Shown in pieces: positions 19,329-29,183 of a DNA stretch of 64,000 nt. Within the stretch, counting starts at the first letter, position 1, and every line of letters begins with the position of its first letter. The position numbers and the translations under genes are program-made. The notes below the pieces were generated by a model. That model searched no databases and was not told the DNA's origin. It was given only the letters and a program-made list of their open reading frames with translations. Where the stretch lies: NCBI RefSeq assembly GCF_001189915.1, contig NZ_LFLS01000004.1:1-64000 (forward strand). The letters run 5' to 3'. Source of the stretch: Herbaspirillum autotrophicum. GTDB lineage: Bacteria > Pseudomonadota > Gammaproteobacteria > Burkholderiales > Burkholderiaceae_D.

Positions 19329-19417
19329 GTGAAACCTCTATCGAATAATTGAGTAAATTTTCTTTTCTCTCCTGCTTGCGCCCTTGAAAACAGCCAGGCG
19401 AATCGGGAAAACCTCCA

Positions 19418-19446
19418 ATTATACATAGACTTAGCACGGCCGTCAA
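19418..19446 (-). promoter_or_regulatory. Sigma-70 promoter of rplU-rpmA
   Basis: On the minus strand TTGACG (19446-19441), a 17-base spacer and a perfect TATAAT (19423-19418). Start of transcription is expected near 19411. This is the best-matching promoter in the window, as expected for a ribosomal protein operon. Confidence 0.85.
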
Positions 19447-19538
19447 AAGTCCTTGACTTCCCCATACAACACCGGACTATTCATGTCACTGAAGCAATTC
19501 GGTCAACAGACAGGCAGGTGTGTTCCTGCGTGTCATCG

Positions 19539-19544
19539 TATAAT
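19539..19544 (+). promoter_or_regulatory. -10 box for ispB
   Basis: A perfect TATAAT 32 bases upstream of the proposed ispB start. No good -35 hexamer lies 16-18 bases before it, so an activator or other contacts may be needed. Confidence 0.45.
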
Positions 19545-19576
19545 CACCGCAATCACGATTTTTCACAGGTTTCGCC

Positions 19577-20566
19577 TTGTCTGCCGCACTCCACTCCGCT
19601 ACGCACAATACCATCACCCAACCGATTGCCGCCGATATGGACGCCGTCAACGTCGTTATCCGCGAGCAACTTTATTCGGAAGTGCCGCTGGTCAATCAGG
19701 TTGCCGAATACATCATCAGCGCCGGCGGCAAGCGCATCCGCCCGGTACTGGTATTGCTGATGGCCAACGCCTGCGGCTATCGCGGCGCTACGCACCACTC
19801 GCTGGCGGCGGTGATTGAATTCATTCATACCGCAACCCTGCTGCACGATGATGTGGTTGACGAATCGTCAATGCGGCGCGGCAAGCAGACTGCCAATGCC
19901 CTGTTCGGCAATGCCGCCTCGGTGCTGGTGGGCGACTTCCTGTATTCGCGCGCCTTCCAGATGATGGTCGGCGTCAATAATGCCCGCGTCATGCAAATCG
20001 TGGCCGACGCCACCAATGTGATCGCCGAAGGTGAAGTGCTGCAGTTGCTGAACATGCACAACCCGGACGTCAACGAAGCGGCATATCTGCAAGTGATCCG
20101 CTCCAAGACCGCCAAGCTGTTCGAAGCTGCCGCGCAGCTCGGCGCGCTGATTGCCGGCGCCTCCGATGCCGACATCGACGCCGCCGGCGAGTACGGCCGG
20201 TCGCTTGGCACCGCGTTTCAACTGATCGACGATGTGCTGGATTACTCCGGCAATGCCGCCGAAATCGGCAAGAACGTCGGTGACGACCTGCGCGAAGGCA
20301 AACCCACCCTGCCGCTGATTTATCTGATGGAACACGGCACACCGCAACAACGCGATCTGGTACGGGCTTGTATCGAAAACGGCGACGAGCAGCATTTCGA
20401 CCAGATTCTGGCCGCAATCACCTCCTCCGGCGCCCTCGATTACACCCGCCAGGAAGCAGAAAAAGCGGCACGCCGCGCCGCCGATGCGATCAGCGCCTTG
20501 CCCAATAGCGAGTACAAAGATTCTTTGCTAGAATTATCGACGTTCGCGGTTGATCGCAATCACTGA
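19577..20566 (+). CDS. ispB: Polyprenyl (octaprenyl) diphosphate synthase
   Basis: Makes the long isoprenoid side chain of ubiquinone from FPP and IPP. The 329 residues contain both Asp-rich motifs, DDVVD at 91-95 and DDVLD at 218-222, with the GGKRIRP substrate block at 50-56. In Burkholderiales this position is the octaprenyl synthase; chain length cannot be read from the sequence with certainty. The start appears to be TTG (19577) with CAGG upstream. The alternative ATG at 19637 has no ribosome site and would still keep the domain. It is divergent from rplU and followed by tRNA-Pro. Confidence 0.93.
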   Translation: MSAALHSATHNTITQPIAADMDAVNVVIREQLYSEVPLVNQVAEYIISAGGKRIRPVLVLLMANACGYRGATHHSLAAVIEFIHTATLLHDDVVDESSMRRGKQTANALFGNAASVLVGDFLYSRAFQMMVGVNNARVMQIVADATNVIAEGEVLQLLNMHNPDVNEAAYLQVIRSKTAKLFEAAAQLGALIAGASDADIDAAGEYGRSLGTAFQLIDDVLDYSGNAAEIGKNVGDDLREGKPTLPLIYLMEHGTPQQRDLVRACIENGDEQHFDQILAAITSSGALDYTRQEAEKAARRAADAISALPNSEYKDSLLELSTFAVDRNH

Positions 20567-20597
20567 GCACCATTCCCCGCACAGTGATTCTGGTTAG

Positions 20598-20674
20598 CGG
20601 GGTGTAGCTTAGCCTGGTAGAGCGCTACGTTCGGGACGTAGAGGCCGGAGGTTCGAATCCTCTCACCCCGACCA
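20598..20674 (+). tRNA. tRNA-Pro (anticodon CGG)
   Basis: A 77-base cloverleaf. The acceptor stem CGGGGTG/CACCCCG, anticodon loop TTCGGGA (anticodon CGG, reads CCG) and GGTTCGAATCC T-arm are all visible, and CCA is encoded at 20672-20674. It lies 31 bases after ispB and may share its transcript. Confidence 0.97.
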
Positions 20675-20703
20675 ACATTACATCAACTATATACGGCGAC
20701 TCT

Positions 20704-21990
20704 TTGAATACCGTGCCCTTATGGGTGCAGATTCTTGCACTGATTATCCTGATCCTGTGTTCGGCCTTCTTCGCGATGGCCGAAACGGCGCTGATGGCAG
20801 CCAATCGGCATCGCCTGCGACACATGGCCAGACGCGGCAACAAACGCGCCGCCACCACCTTGTGGTTGCTGGAGCGCACCGACAAGCTGCTGTCACTGGT
20901 ACTGATCGCCAACACCCTCATCAATGCTCTGGCCACGGCGCTGGTCACGGCGATTGCCATCTCCACCTTCGGCAATCACGAAAAAGTCATCACTATCGCC
21001 ACCGCCTGCGTCGCCTTTCTGCTGATCGTCTTTGCTGAAATCGGCCCCAAGATCATCGGCGCCACCTATCCCGAACGCATTGCGCTGCCGACCAGCTTCA
21101 TTCTGAAACCGTTGATGGCTATCGCCAAACCGCTGATCTGGTTCGTCAATCTGTTCGTGTCGACGTTTCTCGGTTTGTTGCGCATCAAGACCGGATCTCA
21201 TGCCCGAGAGCAACGTTTCTCGCCGGAGGAACTACGCTCGATTGTGCTTGAGGGCGGCAATTTCATTCCGCAAAAACACAAAAGCATTTTATTGAATCTG
21301 TTTGATCTGGAAAAAATCTCGGTGGAAGACGTCATGACACCGCGCGCCCAGGTCGAGGCGCTCAATCTTGCCGTCTCCGTCGATGAAATCCGGCACCAGC
21401 TGGCGACCTGCTATCACAACAAGTTGCCGGTCTACGAAGGCGAAATCAACCAGATCATCGGCATTTTGCATGTACGCAAGGCGGTGACGCTGTTCAATCA
21501 GGAAGATGAAATCACCACCGAAGATTTCCGCGCCTTGCTGACTCCTCCCTATTTCATCCCGCAAGACACGGACGTCTTCACCCAACTGCAATATTTTCAG
21601 GAAAACCACGAGCGACTCGGCATCATCGTCGACGAATATGGCGAAGTGCAAGGTCTGGTAACGCTGGAAGACATCATCGAAGAGATGATCGGCGAATTCA
21701 CCACCTCCACGCCGGGCGCTGCCCGGGCTGACAGTTTTGCCTGGGATGACAATGGCGTGTGCCTGCTGGAAGGCGCCACCACCTTGCGTGACGTCAACAA
21801 GCGTCTGGGCCTGGCGTTTCCTCTGGATGGCCCCAAAACCCTCAACGGCTTGCTGCTGGAATGGTTGCGCGACATTCCGGAAGCCAACGTCTGCGTCAAG
21901 ATCGCCGGCTGTGTGATCGAGATCGTGCAGGTTCAAAATCAGTCAATCAAAGTGGTCAAGCTGATCGCGCCTGCCAGCACGGCAGCATAA
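20704..21990 (+). CDS. CorC/HlyC-type (CNNM) membrane protein with CBS domains
   Basis: A 428-residue protein: a DUF21/CNNM membrane domain with about four hydrophobic segments (residues 1-150), a CBS pair (about 205-325, VMTPRAQVEALNL...LVTLEDIIEEMIGE), and a C-terminal CorC_HlyC domain (about 345-420). Relatives include magnesium/cobalt efflux proteins (CorC, MpfA), so a role in divalent cation balance is likely but not proven. The likely start is TTG at 20704 with a poor ribosome site. It precedes the pil genes, as in other Burkholderiales. Confidence 0.88.
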   Translation: MNTVPLWVQILALIILILCSAFFAMAETALMAANRHRLRHMARRGNKRAATTLWLLERTDKLLSLVLIANTLINALATALVTAIAISTFGNHEKVITIATACVAFLLIVFAEIGPKIIGATYPERIALPTSFILKPLMAIAKPLIWFVNLFVSTFLGLLRIKTGSHAREQRFSPEELRSIVLEGGNFIPQKHKSILLNLFDLEKISVEDVMTPRAQVEALNLAVSVDEIRHQLATCYHNKLPVYEGEINQIIGILHVRKAVTLFNQEDEITTEDFRALLTPPYFIPQDTDVFTQLQYFQENHERLGIIVDEYGEVQGLVTLEDIIEEMIGEFTTSTPGAARADSFAWDDNGVCLLEGATTLRDVNKRLGLAFPLDGPKTLNGLLLEWLRDIPEANVCVKIAGCVIEIVQVQNQSIKVVKLIAPASTAA

Positions 21991-22182
21991 GCCCTGCCAT
22001 ACGCCTGCACCGCGCTGCCGGCAAGGGCCAGCTGGTCAGGTTTATTCACATTGCAATATTTACAAAAAGACAATAAATGTGCATCATCGGAGCAATCAAA
22101 GTTGCTTCGGGGTAATTGATTTTTGTACACCGCCGCAATTTTCCTCACCGCCGCGTGCACGAATCAATTTACCTGTTCGCCT

Positions 22183-23895
22183 ATGCCTGCCTATCCCAGC
22201 GAATCTGATCTGCCCATGACCGGACTGCCACGTTCACTGGTGCAAGCCGGTCACCTGAATGCCGCGAAGGCAGACTTGCTGCTCAAGAAGTCCGCCATGG
22301 ACAACATCCCCTTCATCGATGTCTTGCTGCAAAGTGGCGATATCGAATCGCGTGCGCTGGCCATGTATTGCGCCGATACCTTCGGCTATCCCTTCATCGA
22401 TCTCACCACATTCAACGCCAGCTTTTGTCCGAGTCAACTGATTGATGCCCGGCTGCAGCGCAATCAGCGGGTCGCGCCACTGGCAAAACTCGGCAACCGG
22501 CTGTCGGTCGCGATGTCGGATCCAACCAATACGCAGGCATTGGACCAGATCAAATTCCAGACCCAGATGACGGTCGAACCGATCGTGGCGGAGCACGCGC
22601 CGCTATTGCGCCTGATCGCCCAGATTACACAAAGCACCGAGCAAACCCTCAATGACATCGTCGGCAGCGAACGCGAAACGCCGGTGGCCGCCGGTCTGGC
22701 AGCCATCAACATGAGCAACGCCGACGTCGACGATGCGCCGGTCGTCCGCTTCCTGCAAAAAGTATTGACCGACGCCATCAACATGGGCGCCTCCGATCTG
22801 CACTTCGAGCCATTCGAACGCTTCTACCGCATCCGCTTCCGGGTTGACGGCGTACTGCGCGATATTGTGCAACCGCCGCTCGCCATCAAGGACAAGCTGG
22901 CATCCCGCATCAAGGTGATTTCCAATATGGATATTGCCGAGAAACGCGCGCCTCAGGATGGCCGGCTGAAACTGGCCATTTCGAAAACCCGTGCCATCGA
23001 CTTCCGGGTCTCGACCTTGCCCACCCTGCACGGCGAAAAAGTGGTGATGCGGATTCTCGATTCGCGGCAGGCCCAGATGAGCATCGAAACCCTCGGCTAT
23101 GAACAGGATCAGAAAGATCTGTTGCTCGATACCATCCAGCGCCCCTACGGCATGATTCTGGTGACCGGACCGACCGGCTCCGGCAAAACCGTATCGCTGT
23201 ATGCCTGCCTGAATATTCTGAACCAGCCCGGCATCAATATCGCCACCGCCGAAGATCCGGCCGAGATCAGCCTGCCCGGCATCAATCAGGTGAATGTCAA
23301 CGAACGCGCCGGCCTGACCTTCCCGGTGGCGCTGCGCGCATTCCTGCGGCAAGACCCGGACATCATCATGGTGGGCGAGATCCGCGACCTGGAAACCGCC
23401 GATATTGCCATCAAGGCAGCCCAAACCGGACACATGGTGTTCTCCACGCTGCATACCAACGATGCGCCATCGACCCTGACGCGCCTGATCAACATGGGTA
23501 TCCCGCCTTTCAATATCGCCTCATCGGTCATCATGATTACCGCGCAGCGGCTCACACGTCGCCTGTGCACTTGCAAACAGCCGGCGGAAATTCCTCACCA
23601 TGTGTTGCTGGATGCCGGGTTCGAAGAATATGAACTGGACGACACCTGGTGCGCCTATGCCCCGATGGGTTGTGACAACTGCAGCGGCACCGGCTACAAG
23701 GGCCGGGTCGGCATCCACCAGATCATGCTGATCACCCAGGAAATCGAACGCCTGATTCTGGCGCAGGCCACCAGCCAGGAAATCGAAGCGCAGGCCCGTC
23801 TGGAAGGCATGGAAACATTGCGCCAGGCCGGGTTGAAGAAGATCAGGCAAGGCCTGACCAGTCTGGACGAAGTCATCAGTTGCACCAATCTGTAA
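22183..23895 (+). CDS. pilB: Type IV pilus assembly ATPase PilB
   Basis: Hexameric cytoplasmic ATPase that drives pilus extension with PilC. From the ATG at 22183 it has 570 residues. It has an N-terminal MshEN/T2SSE-N domain, then Walker A GPTGSGKT at 329-336, Asp box (TAEDPAE), Walker B (DIIMVGEIRDLETADIA) and His box (HTNDAPSTLTRL). A C-terminal zinc motif has two Cys pairs (CTCKQP and CDNCSGTGYKGRVG). The start is uncertain; frames upstream (22123) and downstream (22216) are possible and none has a strong ribosome site. pilC follows after 19 bases. Confidence 0.95.
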   Translation: MPAYPSESDLPMTGLPRSLVQAGHLNAAKADLLLKKSAMDNIPFIDVLLQSGDIESRALAMYCADTFGYPFIDLTTFNASFCPSQLIDARLQRNQRVAPLAKLGNRLSVAMSDPTNTQALDQIKFQTQMTVEPIVAEHAPLLRLIAQITQSTEQTLNDIVGSERETPVAAGLAAINMSNADVDDAPVVRFLQKVLTDAINMGASDLHFEPFERFYRIRFRVDGVLRDIVQPPLAIKDKLASRIKVISNMDIAEKRAPQDGRLKLAISKTRAIDFRVSTLPTLHGEKVVMRILDSRQAQMSIETLGYEQDQKDLLLDTIQRPYGMILVTGPTGSGKTVSLYACLNILNQPGINIATAEDPAEISLPGINQVNVNERAGLTFPVALRAFLRQDPDIIMVGEIRDLETADIAIKAAQTGHMVFSTLHTNDAPSTLTRLINMGIPPFNIASSVIMITAQRLTRRLCTCKQPAEIPHHVLLDAGFEEYELDDTWCAYAPMGCDNCSGTGYKGRVGIHQIMLITQEIERLILAQATSQEIEAQARLEGMETLRQAGLKKIRQGLTSLDEVISCTNL

Positions 23896-23914
23896 TCACC
23901 ACCGGAGCTTCGGC

Positions 23915-25147
23915 ATGCCCCCTGTACGCGACCGACCCGAACCACAACCGACGACTGCCGACTTGCTCTATCGCTGGGAAGGCAAGGACAAGCGCGGCAA
24001 ACAGGTCAGCGGCGAGTTGTATGCCAGCGGCAACGCTGCAGTCAACAGTACCTTGCAACGTCAGGGCATCTGGGTCACGCGCGTCAAAAGAAAACGCGTC
24101 TATTTCGGTCAGGATGTCACGGAAAAAGACATTACCCTGTTCACCCGTCAGCTCACCACCATGCTCAAGGCCGGGGTGCCGCTGCTGAAAGCGTTCGACA
24201 TTGTCGGCAAGGGGCAAACCAAACAGGTTTTGGCGCGCCTGATCCGGACCATTCGCGACGATGTCGAAACCGGCACCAGTCTGCACCAGGCATTTCGCCG
24301 TCATCCACGCTATTTCGACGCCCTCTACTGCAGTCTGATCCATGCCGGCGAACAAGCCGGCATGCTCGATAACATGCTCGCCAACCTCTCGTCCTACAAG
24401 GAAAAGGTACTCGCGATCAAAGGCAAGGTGCGCTCGGCCATGATCTATCCGCTGGCGATCATGGCGTTTGCGCTGAGCGTGACCGCCATCATCCTGATCT
24501 GGGTCGTGCCATCGTTTCAGGAAGTGTTCAAGAATATGGGAACCGATTTGCCGACACCAACGCTGGTGGTAGTGGCAGTCTCGGGTTTTCTGATCCGGCA
24601 CGGACCGATTGCACTCGGCGCCCTGCTGGCCGGTGCCTGGTTTGTTCGGCGCCGCATCCGGCGTTCGCCGGCGCTGCAATCCAAAGTTGATAAATTCGCA
24701 TTGAAATTACCCGTATTCGGCACGGTCTTGCGCAAGGTGGCGCTGGCGCGCTGGTGTCGCACACTGGCAACCATGTTCAGCGCCGGCGTGCCGCTGGTCG
24801 ATGCACTGGAACCGGTCGGCGCCGCCTCCGGCAACGCGGTCTATGCCAGCGCCAGCAAAACCATTCAATCCGCAGTCAGCAGCGGCAGCAGTCTGACCAC
24901 CGCCATGGAAAACACGCATGCGTTTCCATCACTGGTCAGTCAAATGGCCTCCATTGGCGAAGAATCCGGCTCGCTCGATCAAATGTTGAGCAAAGTGGCC
25001 GATTTCTACGAAATTGAAGTCGATGATGCCATCAATGCGCTCACCAGCCTGATGGAACCCTTTATGATGCTGGTACTGGGCGTGCTGATCGGCGGCCTGG
25101 TCATCGCCATGTACTTACCGATTTTCAAACTAGGATCTGTCGTGTAA
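23915..25147 (+). CDS. pilC: Type IV pilus inner-membrane platform protein PilC
   Basis: The integral membrane platform that couples PilB/PilT rotation to pilin insertion. The 410 residues contain two GspF/T2SSF domains (about 75-200 and 275-400), each with the FTRQLTTMLKAGVPLLKA / WCRTLATMFSAGVPLVDA type opening, and three transmembrane segments. The ATG at 23915 follows CGGAG-like bases. Its TAA overlaps the pilD ATG by one base. Confidence 0.96.
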   Translation: MPPVRDRPEPQPTTADLLYRWEGKDKRGKQVSGELYASGNAAVNSTLQRQGIWVTRVKRKRVYFGQDVTEKDITLFTRQLTTMLKAGVPLLKAFDIVGKGQTKQVLARLIRTIRDDVETGTSLHQAFRRHPRYFDALYCSLIHAGEQAGMLDNMLANLSSYKEKVLAIKGKVRSAMIYPLAIMAFALSVTAIILIWVVPSFQEVFKNMGTDLPTPTLVVVAVSGFLIRHGPIALGALLAGAWFVRRRIRRSPALQSKVDKFALKLPVFGTVLRKVALARWCRTLATMFSAGVPLVDALEPVGAASGNAVYASASKTIQSAVSSGSSLTTAMENTHAFPSLVSQMASIGEESGSLDQMLSKVADFYEIEVDDAINALTSLMEPFMMLVLGVLIGGLVIAMYLPIFKLGSVV

Positions 25148-25995
25148 TGCAGGACATTTTTCTCTCAGGCAGCCCCGGCCATCTCTGGACCAGTATTCTG
25201 GCCGGCGTATGCGGCCTGTTGATCGGCAGCTTCCTCAACGTGGTCATCTATCGCCTGCCAAAAATGATGCAGCGCGAGTCGGATAATTACGTGGCCAACG
25301 CCAACGGCGTGCCACCACCGCATACCAGCCGTTATAACCTGCTGCTGCCGCGTTCGGCTTGTCCGCATTGCCAGCAACCGGTCACGGCCATGCACAACAT
25401 TCCGTTGTTGAGTTACCTGTGGCTGCGCGGCCGCTGCGCCCACTGCCGCACCGCCATTCCGGCCAGCTACCCTGCCGTGGAGTTGCTGACAGCACTGGCA
25501 GCCGGGGCGCTGATCTGGCACTTTGGCTTGAACCTGACCGGCATCAGCGCGGTAGTCCTGACTTGCTTCCTGATCGTCTTGAGTGTCATCGACCTGCGCA
25601 CCTTCCTGCTGCCCGATGATCTGACATTGCCGCTGTTATGGCTCGGCTTGCTGCTCAATCTGAACGGCTTGTTCGCACCGCTCGGTGCCGCAGTGATCGG
25701 GGCTGCCGCCGGCTATCTGGCACTATGGGTGATCTTTTGGATATTCAAACTGCTGACCGGCAAAGAAGGCATGGGCCAAGGCGACTTCAAACTGCTGGCG
25801 GCGCTCGGCGCATGGCTGGGATGGCAGGCACTGCCATTTGTACTGCTGTTTGCCTCCTGCATGGGTGCAATTGTTGGTATTGTATTGCTGGCGCTGAAGA
25901 AGCATCGGGCTGACACTCCGATTCCGTTCGGCCCTTATCTCGCAGCAGGTGGTCTGCTGGCCCTGCTGTACGGCAACATGATTGTGGACTTCTAA
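25147..25995 (+). CDS. pilD: Prepilin peptidase / N-methyltransferase PilD
   Basis: Bitopic aspartic protease that cleaves and N-methylates type IV prepilins and type II pseudopilins. The 282 residues have the zinc tetra-Cys cluster (Cys72, Cys75, Cys97, Cys100) and catalytic Asp149 (SVIDLRTFLLPD) and Asp213 (GMGQGDFKLL). There are about eight transmembrane segments. It overlaps pilC by one base and abuts coaE. No pilin gene is in the window. Confidence 0.96.
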   Translation: MQDIFLSGSPGHLWTSILAGVCGLLIGSFLNVVIYRLPKMMQRESDNYVANANGVPPPHTSRYNLLLPRSACPHCQQPVTAMHNIPLLSYLWLRGRCAHCRTAIPASYPAVELLTALAAGALIWHFGLNLTGISAVVLTCFLIVLSVIDLRTFLLPDDLTLPLLWLGLLLNLNGLFAPLGAAVIGAAAGYLALWVIFWIFKLLTGKEGMGQGDFKLLAALGAWLGWQALPFVLLFASCMGAIVGIVLLALKKHRADTPIPFGPYLAAGGLLALLYGNMIVDF

Positions 25996-26664
25996 GTGAC
26001 GACTTCTTCGCATAACAAGGCCGCTGCGACGCCGCCCCCGACATCGCGGTTTGCGGTAACCCTTACCGGTGGCATCGGCAGCGGCAAGACTACCGTGGCG
26101 AACATGTTCGGCGAACTCGGTGCGGCGCTGGTCGATACCGACGCCATCGCCCATCGCCTGAGCGCCCCCGGCGGTCTCGCGATTGCCGCCATCAGCGCCA
26201 CCTTCGGCACCGAATTCATCAATCAGGAAGGCGCCATGGATCGCGCCAAAATGCGTGCCCACGTTTTCAGCGACAGCACTGCCCGCAAAAAACTGGAAGC
26301 CATCCTGCATCCGTTGATCCGCAGCGAAACGGCGCGCGAAGCAAGTGAGGCGCAGGGTGACTACGTGATGCTGGTGGTACCGCTGCTGGTCGAATCGGCG
26401 GACTGGAAAAAACGCGCGGGACGCGTGCTGGTGGTCGATTGCAGCGTCGAGACGCAAATCGCCCGGGTGATGCTGCGCAACCAGCTGTCGCGCACTGAAG
26501 TCGAAGCCATTATCGCGGTGCAGGCATCGCGCGCGCAGCGACTGGCAGCAGCTGACGATGTGATCGAAAATGATGCCGATGCGGCGGCGTTGAAACCGCA
26601 GATTGCCCGCTTGCATGCAGAGTATGCGAGGCTGGCAAAAACAAATGACGTACAGCATTTGTAA
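25996..26664 (+). CDS. coaE: Dephospho-CoA kinase
   Basis: Last step of coenzyme A synthesis. The 222 residues carry a P-loop [14 protein letters not shown] (after a 20-residue Ala/Pro leader), the DTDAIAH substrate block and VVPLLVES. The start is GTG directly after the pilD stop codon, so translation is probably coupled. The conserved pilD-coaE-zapD-yacG order supports the call. Confidence 0.95.
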   Translation: MTTSSHNKAAATPPPTSRFAVTLTGGIGSGKTTVANMFGELGAALVDTDAIAHRLSAPGGLAIAAISATFGTEFINQEGAMDRAKMRAHVFSDSTARKKLEAILHPLIRSETAREASEAQGDYVMLVVPLLVESADWKKRAGRVLVVDCSVETQIARVMLRNQLSRTEVEAIIAVQASRAQRLAAADDVIENDADAAALKPQIARLHAEYARLAKTNDVQHL

Positions 26665-26780
26665 TTTTGCGCTGCATGGGTCAGAATCACGTAAATCCCA
26701 AGCATGTTTCGACAATACTGGCTACTATGGCGTTGATCGGTGCTTGGTCGAATCCGGTTCAACTTTAAAGGGACGCAGCT

Positions 26781-27536
26781 TTGATCGTTTACGAATACCC
26801 TTTCAACGAGCGTATTCGCACGCTGTTGCGGTTAGAGGATCTGCACGAGAAATTCGTGTTCTTCCTGCATCAGGAAAGTCCGCTGCAACATCATGTCGCC
26901 CTCTCCACGATTTTCGAAATTCTCGAAGTCGCGGGACGCGCTGACCTCAAATCCGATCTGCTGCAAGAACTGGAACGTCAAAAGCAAATCCTGCTGGCCT
27001 ACCAGTCCAATCCCAACGTCGAACCCGAAATGCTCAATGCGATCCTGGCCGAGGTCGATCGCGCCAGCGCTGCGTTGTCGGCATCACAAGGCCGGACCGG
27101 GCAGAATATCCGCGAAAACGAATGGCTCATGAGCGTGCGCGGTCGCACCATCATTCCCGGCGGCGCCTGCGAATTCGATCTGCCGTCCTACTACGCGTGG
27201 CAAAAACGGACACCGGAACAGCGCTTCAATGACATCTCCAACTGGTTTGCCTCGCTGCAACCGCTGTGCGACGCGATTTCCATCGTCTTGCGCCTGCTGC
27301 GCGAATCGGGCCATCCGGTCAAGATCAATGCCGAAGGCGGCAGCTACCAACAGATGCTGCAAGGCAAGATTTATCAGATGCTGCGTCTGGTGCTGGATGA
27401 AAATCTGGGCGCAATCCCGGAAATATCAGCCAATAAATATATGTTGTGGGTGCGTTTTACGTCCCAGGATGGCGACATGAAACCGAAGCCGTTCGAGGGT
27501 GAAGTCCCGTTCGAACTGGCGCTTTGCGGATTTTGA
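26781..27536 (+). CDS. zapD: Cell division protein ZapD
   Basis: ZapD cross-links FtsZ filaments and stabilises the Z-ring. The 251 residues match the family throughout: MIVYEYPFNERIRTLLRLEDL at the start, FFLHQESPLQHHVAL, and the C-terminal LWVRFTSQDGDMKPK block. The start is TTG with AAAGGGA eight bases before, so the length is typical. yacG follows after 12 bases. Confidence 0.95.
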   Translation: MIVYEYPFNERIRTLLRLEDLHEKFVFFLHQESPLQHHVALSTIFEILEVAGRADLKSDLLQELERQKQILLAYQSNPNVEPEMLNAILAEVDRASAALSASQGRTGQNIRENEWLMSVRGRTIIPGGACEFDLPSYYAWQKRTPEQRFNDISNWFASLQPLCDAISIVLRLLRESGHPVKINAEGGSYQQMLQGKIYQMLRLVLDENLGAIPEISANKYMLWVRFTSQDGDMKPKPFEGEVPFELALCGF

Positions 27537-27548
27537 GACAGAACTGAA

Positions 27549-27737
27549 ATGGTAACGATAGTAGATTGCCCGACATGCGGCACCAAGGTCGAATGGACCG
27601 AGAAGAACAAGTTTCGCCCGTTTTGCTCCGATCGTTGCAAGCAAATCGATCTGGGCGCGTGGGCCGAAGAAAAGTACGCCATTCCGGCAGTCAACCTGCC
27701 TGAAGAACTGGATGACGAGGGCAAGCCGCTGCAGTAA
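27549..27737 (+). CDS. yacG: DNA gyrase inhibitor YacG
   Basis: A 62-residue zinc protein with the four ligands Cys7, Cys10, Cys26 and Cys30 (DCPTC...FCSDRC) and the [16 protein letters not shown] tail. E. coli YacG binds GyrB and blocks DNA binding. It is last in the pil-coaE-zapD-yacG run and convergent with the Nudix gene. Confidence 0.94.
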   Translation: MVTIVDCPTCGTKVEWTEKNKFRPFCSDRCKQIDLGAWAEEKYAIPAVNLPEELDDEGKPLQ

Positions 27738-27792
27738 TCGCCGGCTCATGCCGCTGAACCTTGTTCATCCGGCACCTCAACGCAGCATCACC

Positions 27793-28194
27793 TCAATCGC
27801 GCAAGCGGGTAATCCATTCAATCAATGGAATCGTGGCCGGCAACAGCGGCGTCACATCGACGCTGCCTTGCCAGGCGAATGCTTGCCCTTCCAGGCTTTG
27901 CGGCTCGCCTTCCCACTCCCGGCTGATGTAGAAATGCAGGCGCACGTGCGCATGTGGATACACATGCTGCACGCCACACCAAGGTTCAGCCGAGATGATC
28001 CGGATGCCCAACTCTTCCAGAAACTCGCGTTTGAGCGCATCGCTGATGGCCTCGCCCGATTCAACCTTGCCACCCGGAAATTCCCAGTAGCCGGCATATG
28101 GCTTGCCTTCCGGGCGCTGTCCCAGCAAGACATCGCCGTTCGGCTTCATCAGAATGCCGACCGCGACATCAATGGGGGCTGCAACAGCTGTCAT
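27793..28194 (-). CDS. MutT-like Nudix hydrolase (8-oxo-dGTP diphosphatase type)
   Basis: 133 residues with the Nudix box at about 41-63 (GGKVESGEAISDALKREFLEELGI) and the MutT-like WEFPGGK. It probably removes oxidised dGTP from the nucleotide pool; the exact substrate is inferred. The ATG at 28192-28194 overlaps the stop of the upstream ATPase gene (TGATG), so a longer upstream frame is not used. Confidence 0.9.
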   Translation of the reverse strand: MTAVAAPIDVAVGILMKPNGDVLLGQRPEGKPYAGYWEFPGGKVESGEAISDALKREFLEELGIRIISAEPWCGVQHVYPHAHVRLHFYISREWEGEPQSLEGQAFAWQGSVDVTPLLPATIPLIEWITRLRD

Positions 28195-29066
28195 CAGGCG
28201 CTTCTCTTGCCGGCGTAATCCTTGGCAAACTGCCATGCCACGCGGCCCGACCGGGAGCTGCGTTGCAAGGCCCAGCGCAAGGCATCACCACGGGCTTCTT
28301 CGATCTGCGCGGCATCACAACCGAAATGACGCAGCCAGTGCGCGACGATGTCCAGATAATCATCTTGCTTGAATGGATAGAACGTCACCCACAAGCCGAA
28401 ACGCTCCGACAACGAGATCTTTTCTTCGACCGTTTCACCCGGATGCAAATCGCCGTCATCGGTATGGGTATAGGTCGAGTTATCCGACATGCGTTCCGGC
28501 ATCAGATGGCGGCGATTGGAGGTGGCGTAAATCAGGACGTTGTCCGATTGTGCCGCCACACTGCCGTCGAGCGCCACCTTGAGCGCCTTGTAACCGCTTT
28601 CACCTTCTTCGAACGACAAGTCATCGCAGAAAATGATGAAGCGCTCCGGCCGTCCCGAGACCAGGTCGACGATGTCTTGCAAGTCATGCAAATCATCCTT
28701 GTCGACTTCGATCAGACGCAAACCGCGATCCCCATACTGATTCAGGCAAGCCTTGATCAGCGACGACTTGCCGGTGCCGCGCGCGCCGGTCAGCAACACG
28801 TTGTTGCCGGGACGCCCTTCAACGAATTGCCGCGTGTTCTGATCGATCTGTTCCTTTTGCGGGCCGATATTATGCAAATCCGACAATGCAATATTGGAAA
28901 TATGTCCGACCGACTGCAAATACCCCCCGCCCTGACCTTTGCGTTGCCGCCAGCGAAACGCCACGCCGCTGTTCCAGTCAGGTTGCTGGCCGCTCTGCGG
29001 CAAAATGGTTTCCAGCCTGGCCAACAAAGCCTCGGCACGTTGCAAGAATTGATCTAATTGAGTCAT
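28194..29066 (-). CDS. DUF815-family AAA-type ATPase
   Basis: 290 residues with Walker A GARGTGKSS at 94-102, Walker B FIIFCDDLSF and YATSNRRHLMPE in the sensor position. DUF815 proteins are single-domain AAA-like ATPases of unknown function, here coupled to a Nudix gene, as in many betaproteobacteria. The N-terminal 40 residues are helical and may mediate partner binding. Confidence 0.88.
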   Translation of the reverse strand: MTQLDQFLQRAEALLARLETILPQSGQQPDWNSGVAFRWRQRKGQGGGYLQSVGHISNIALSDLHNIGPQKEQIDQNTRQFVEGRPGNNVLLTGARGTGKSSLIKACLNQYGDRGLRLIEVDKDDLHDLQDIVDLVSGRPERFIIFCDDLSFEEGESGYKALKVALDGSVAAQSDNVLIYATSNRRHLMPERMSDNSTYTHTDDGDLHPGETVEEKISLSERFGLWVTFYPFKQDDYLDIVAHWLRHFGCDAAQIEEARGDALRWALQRSSRSGRVAWQFAKDYAGKRSA

Positions 29067-29183
29067 GGCAAAAGAAAAGAGTTAATCGACAAAGCCCATT
29101 CTGACGCATCGCAAGCAAGCGTAGCTTGAATAAAATTTGTCAAAGCACAAGGCGCATGCGACCACCATATCGAAGAAAGCAAT

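Noticed and set aside
21991-22182. c-di-GMP riboswitch before pilB
   Set aside because: The GEMM-I core sequences are absent; only a weak 6-bp inverted repeat is visible.
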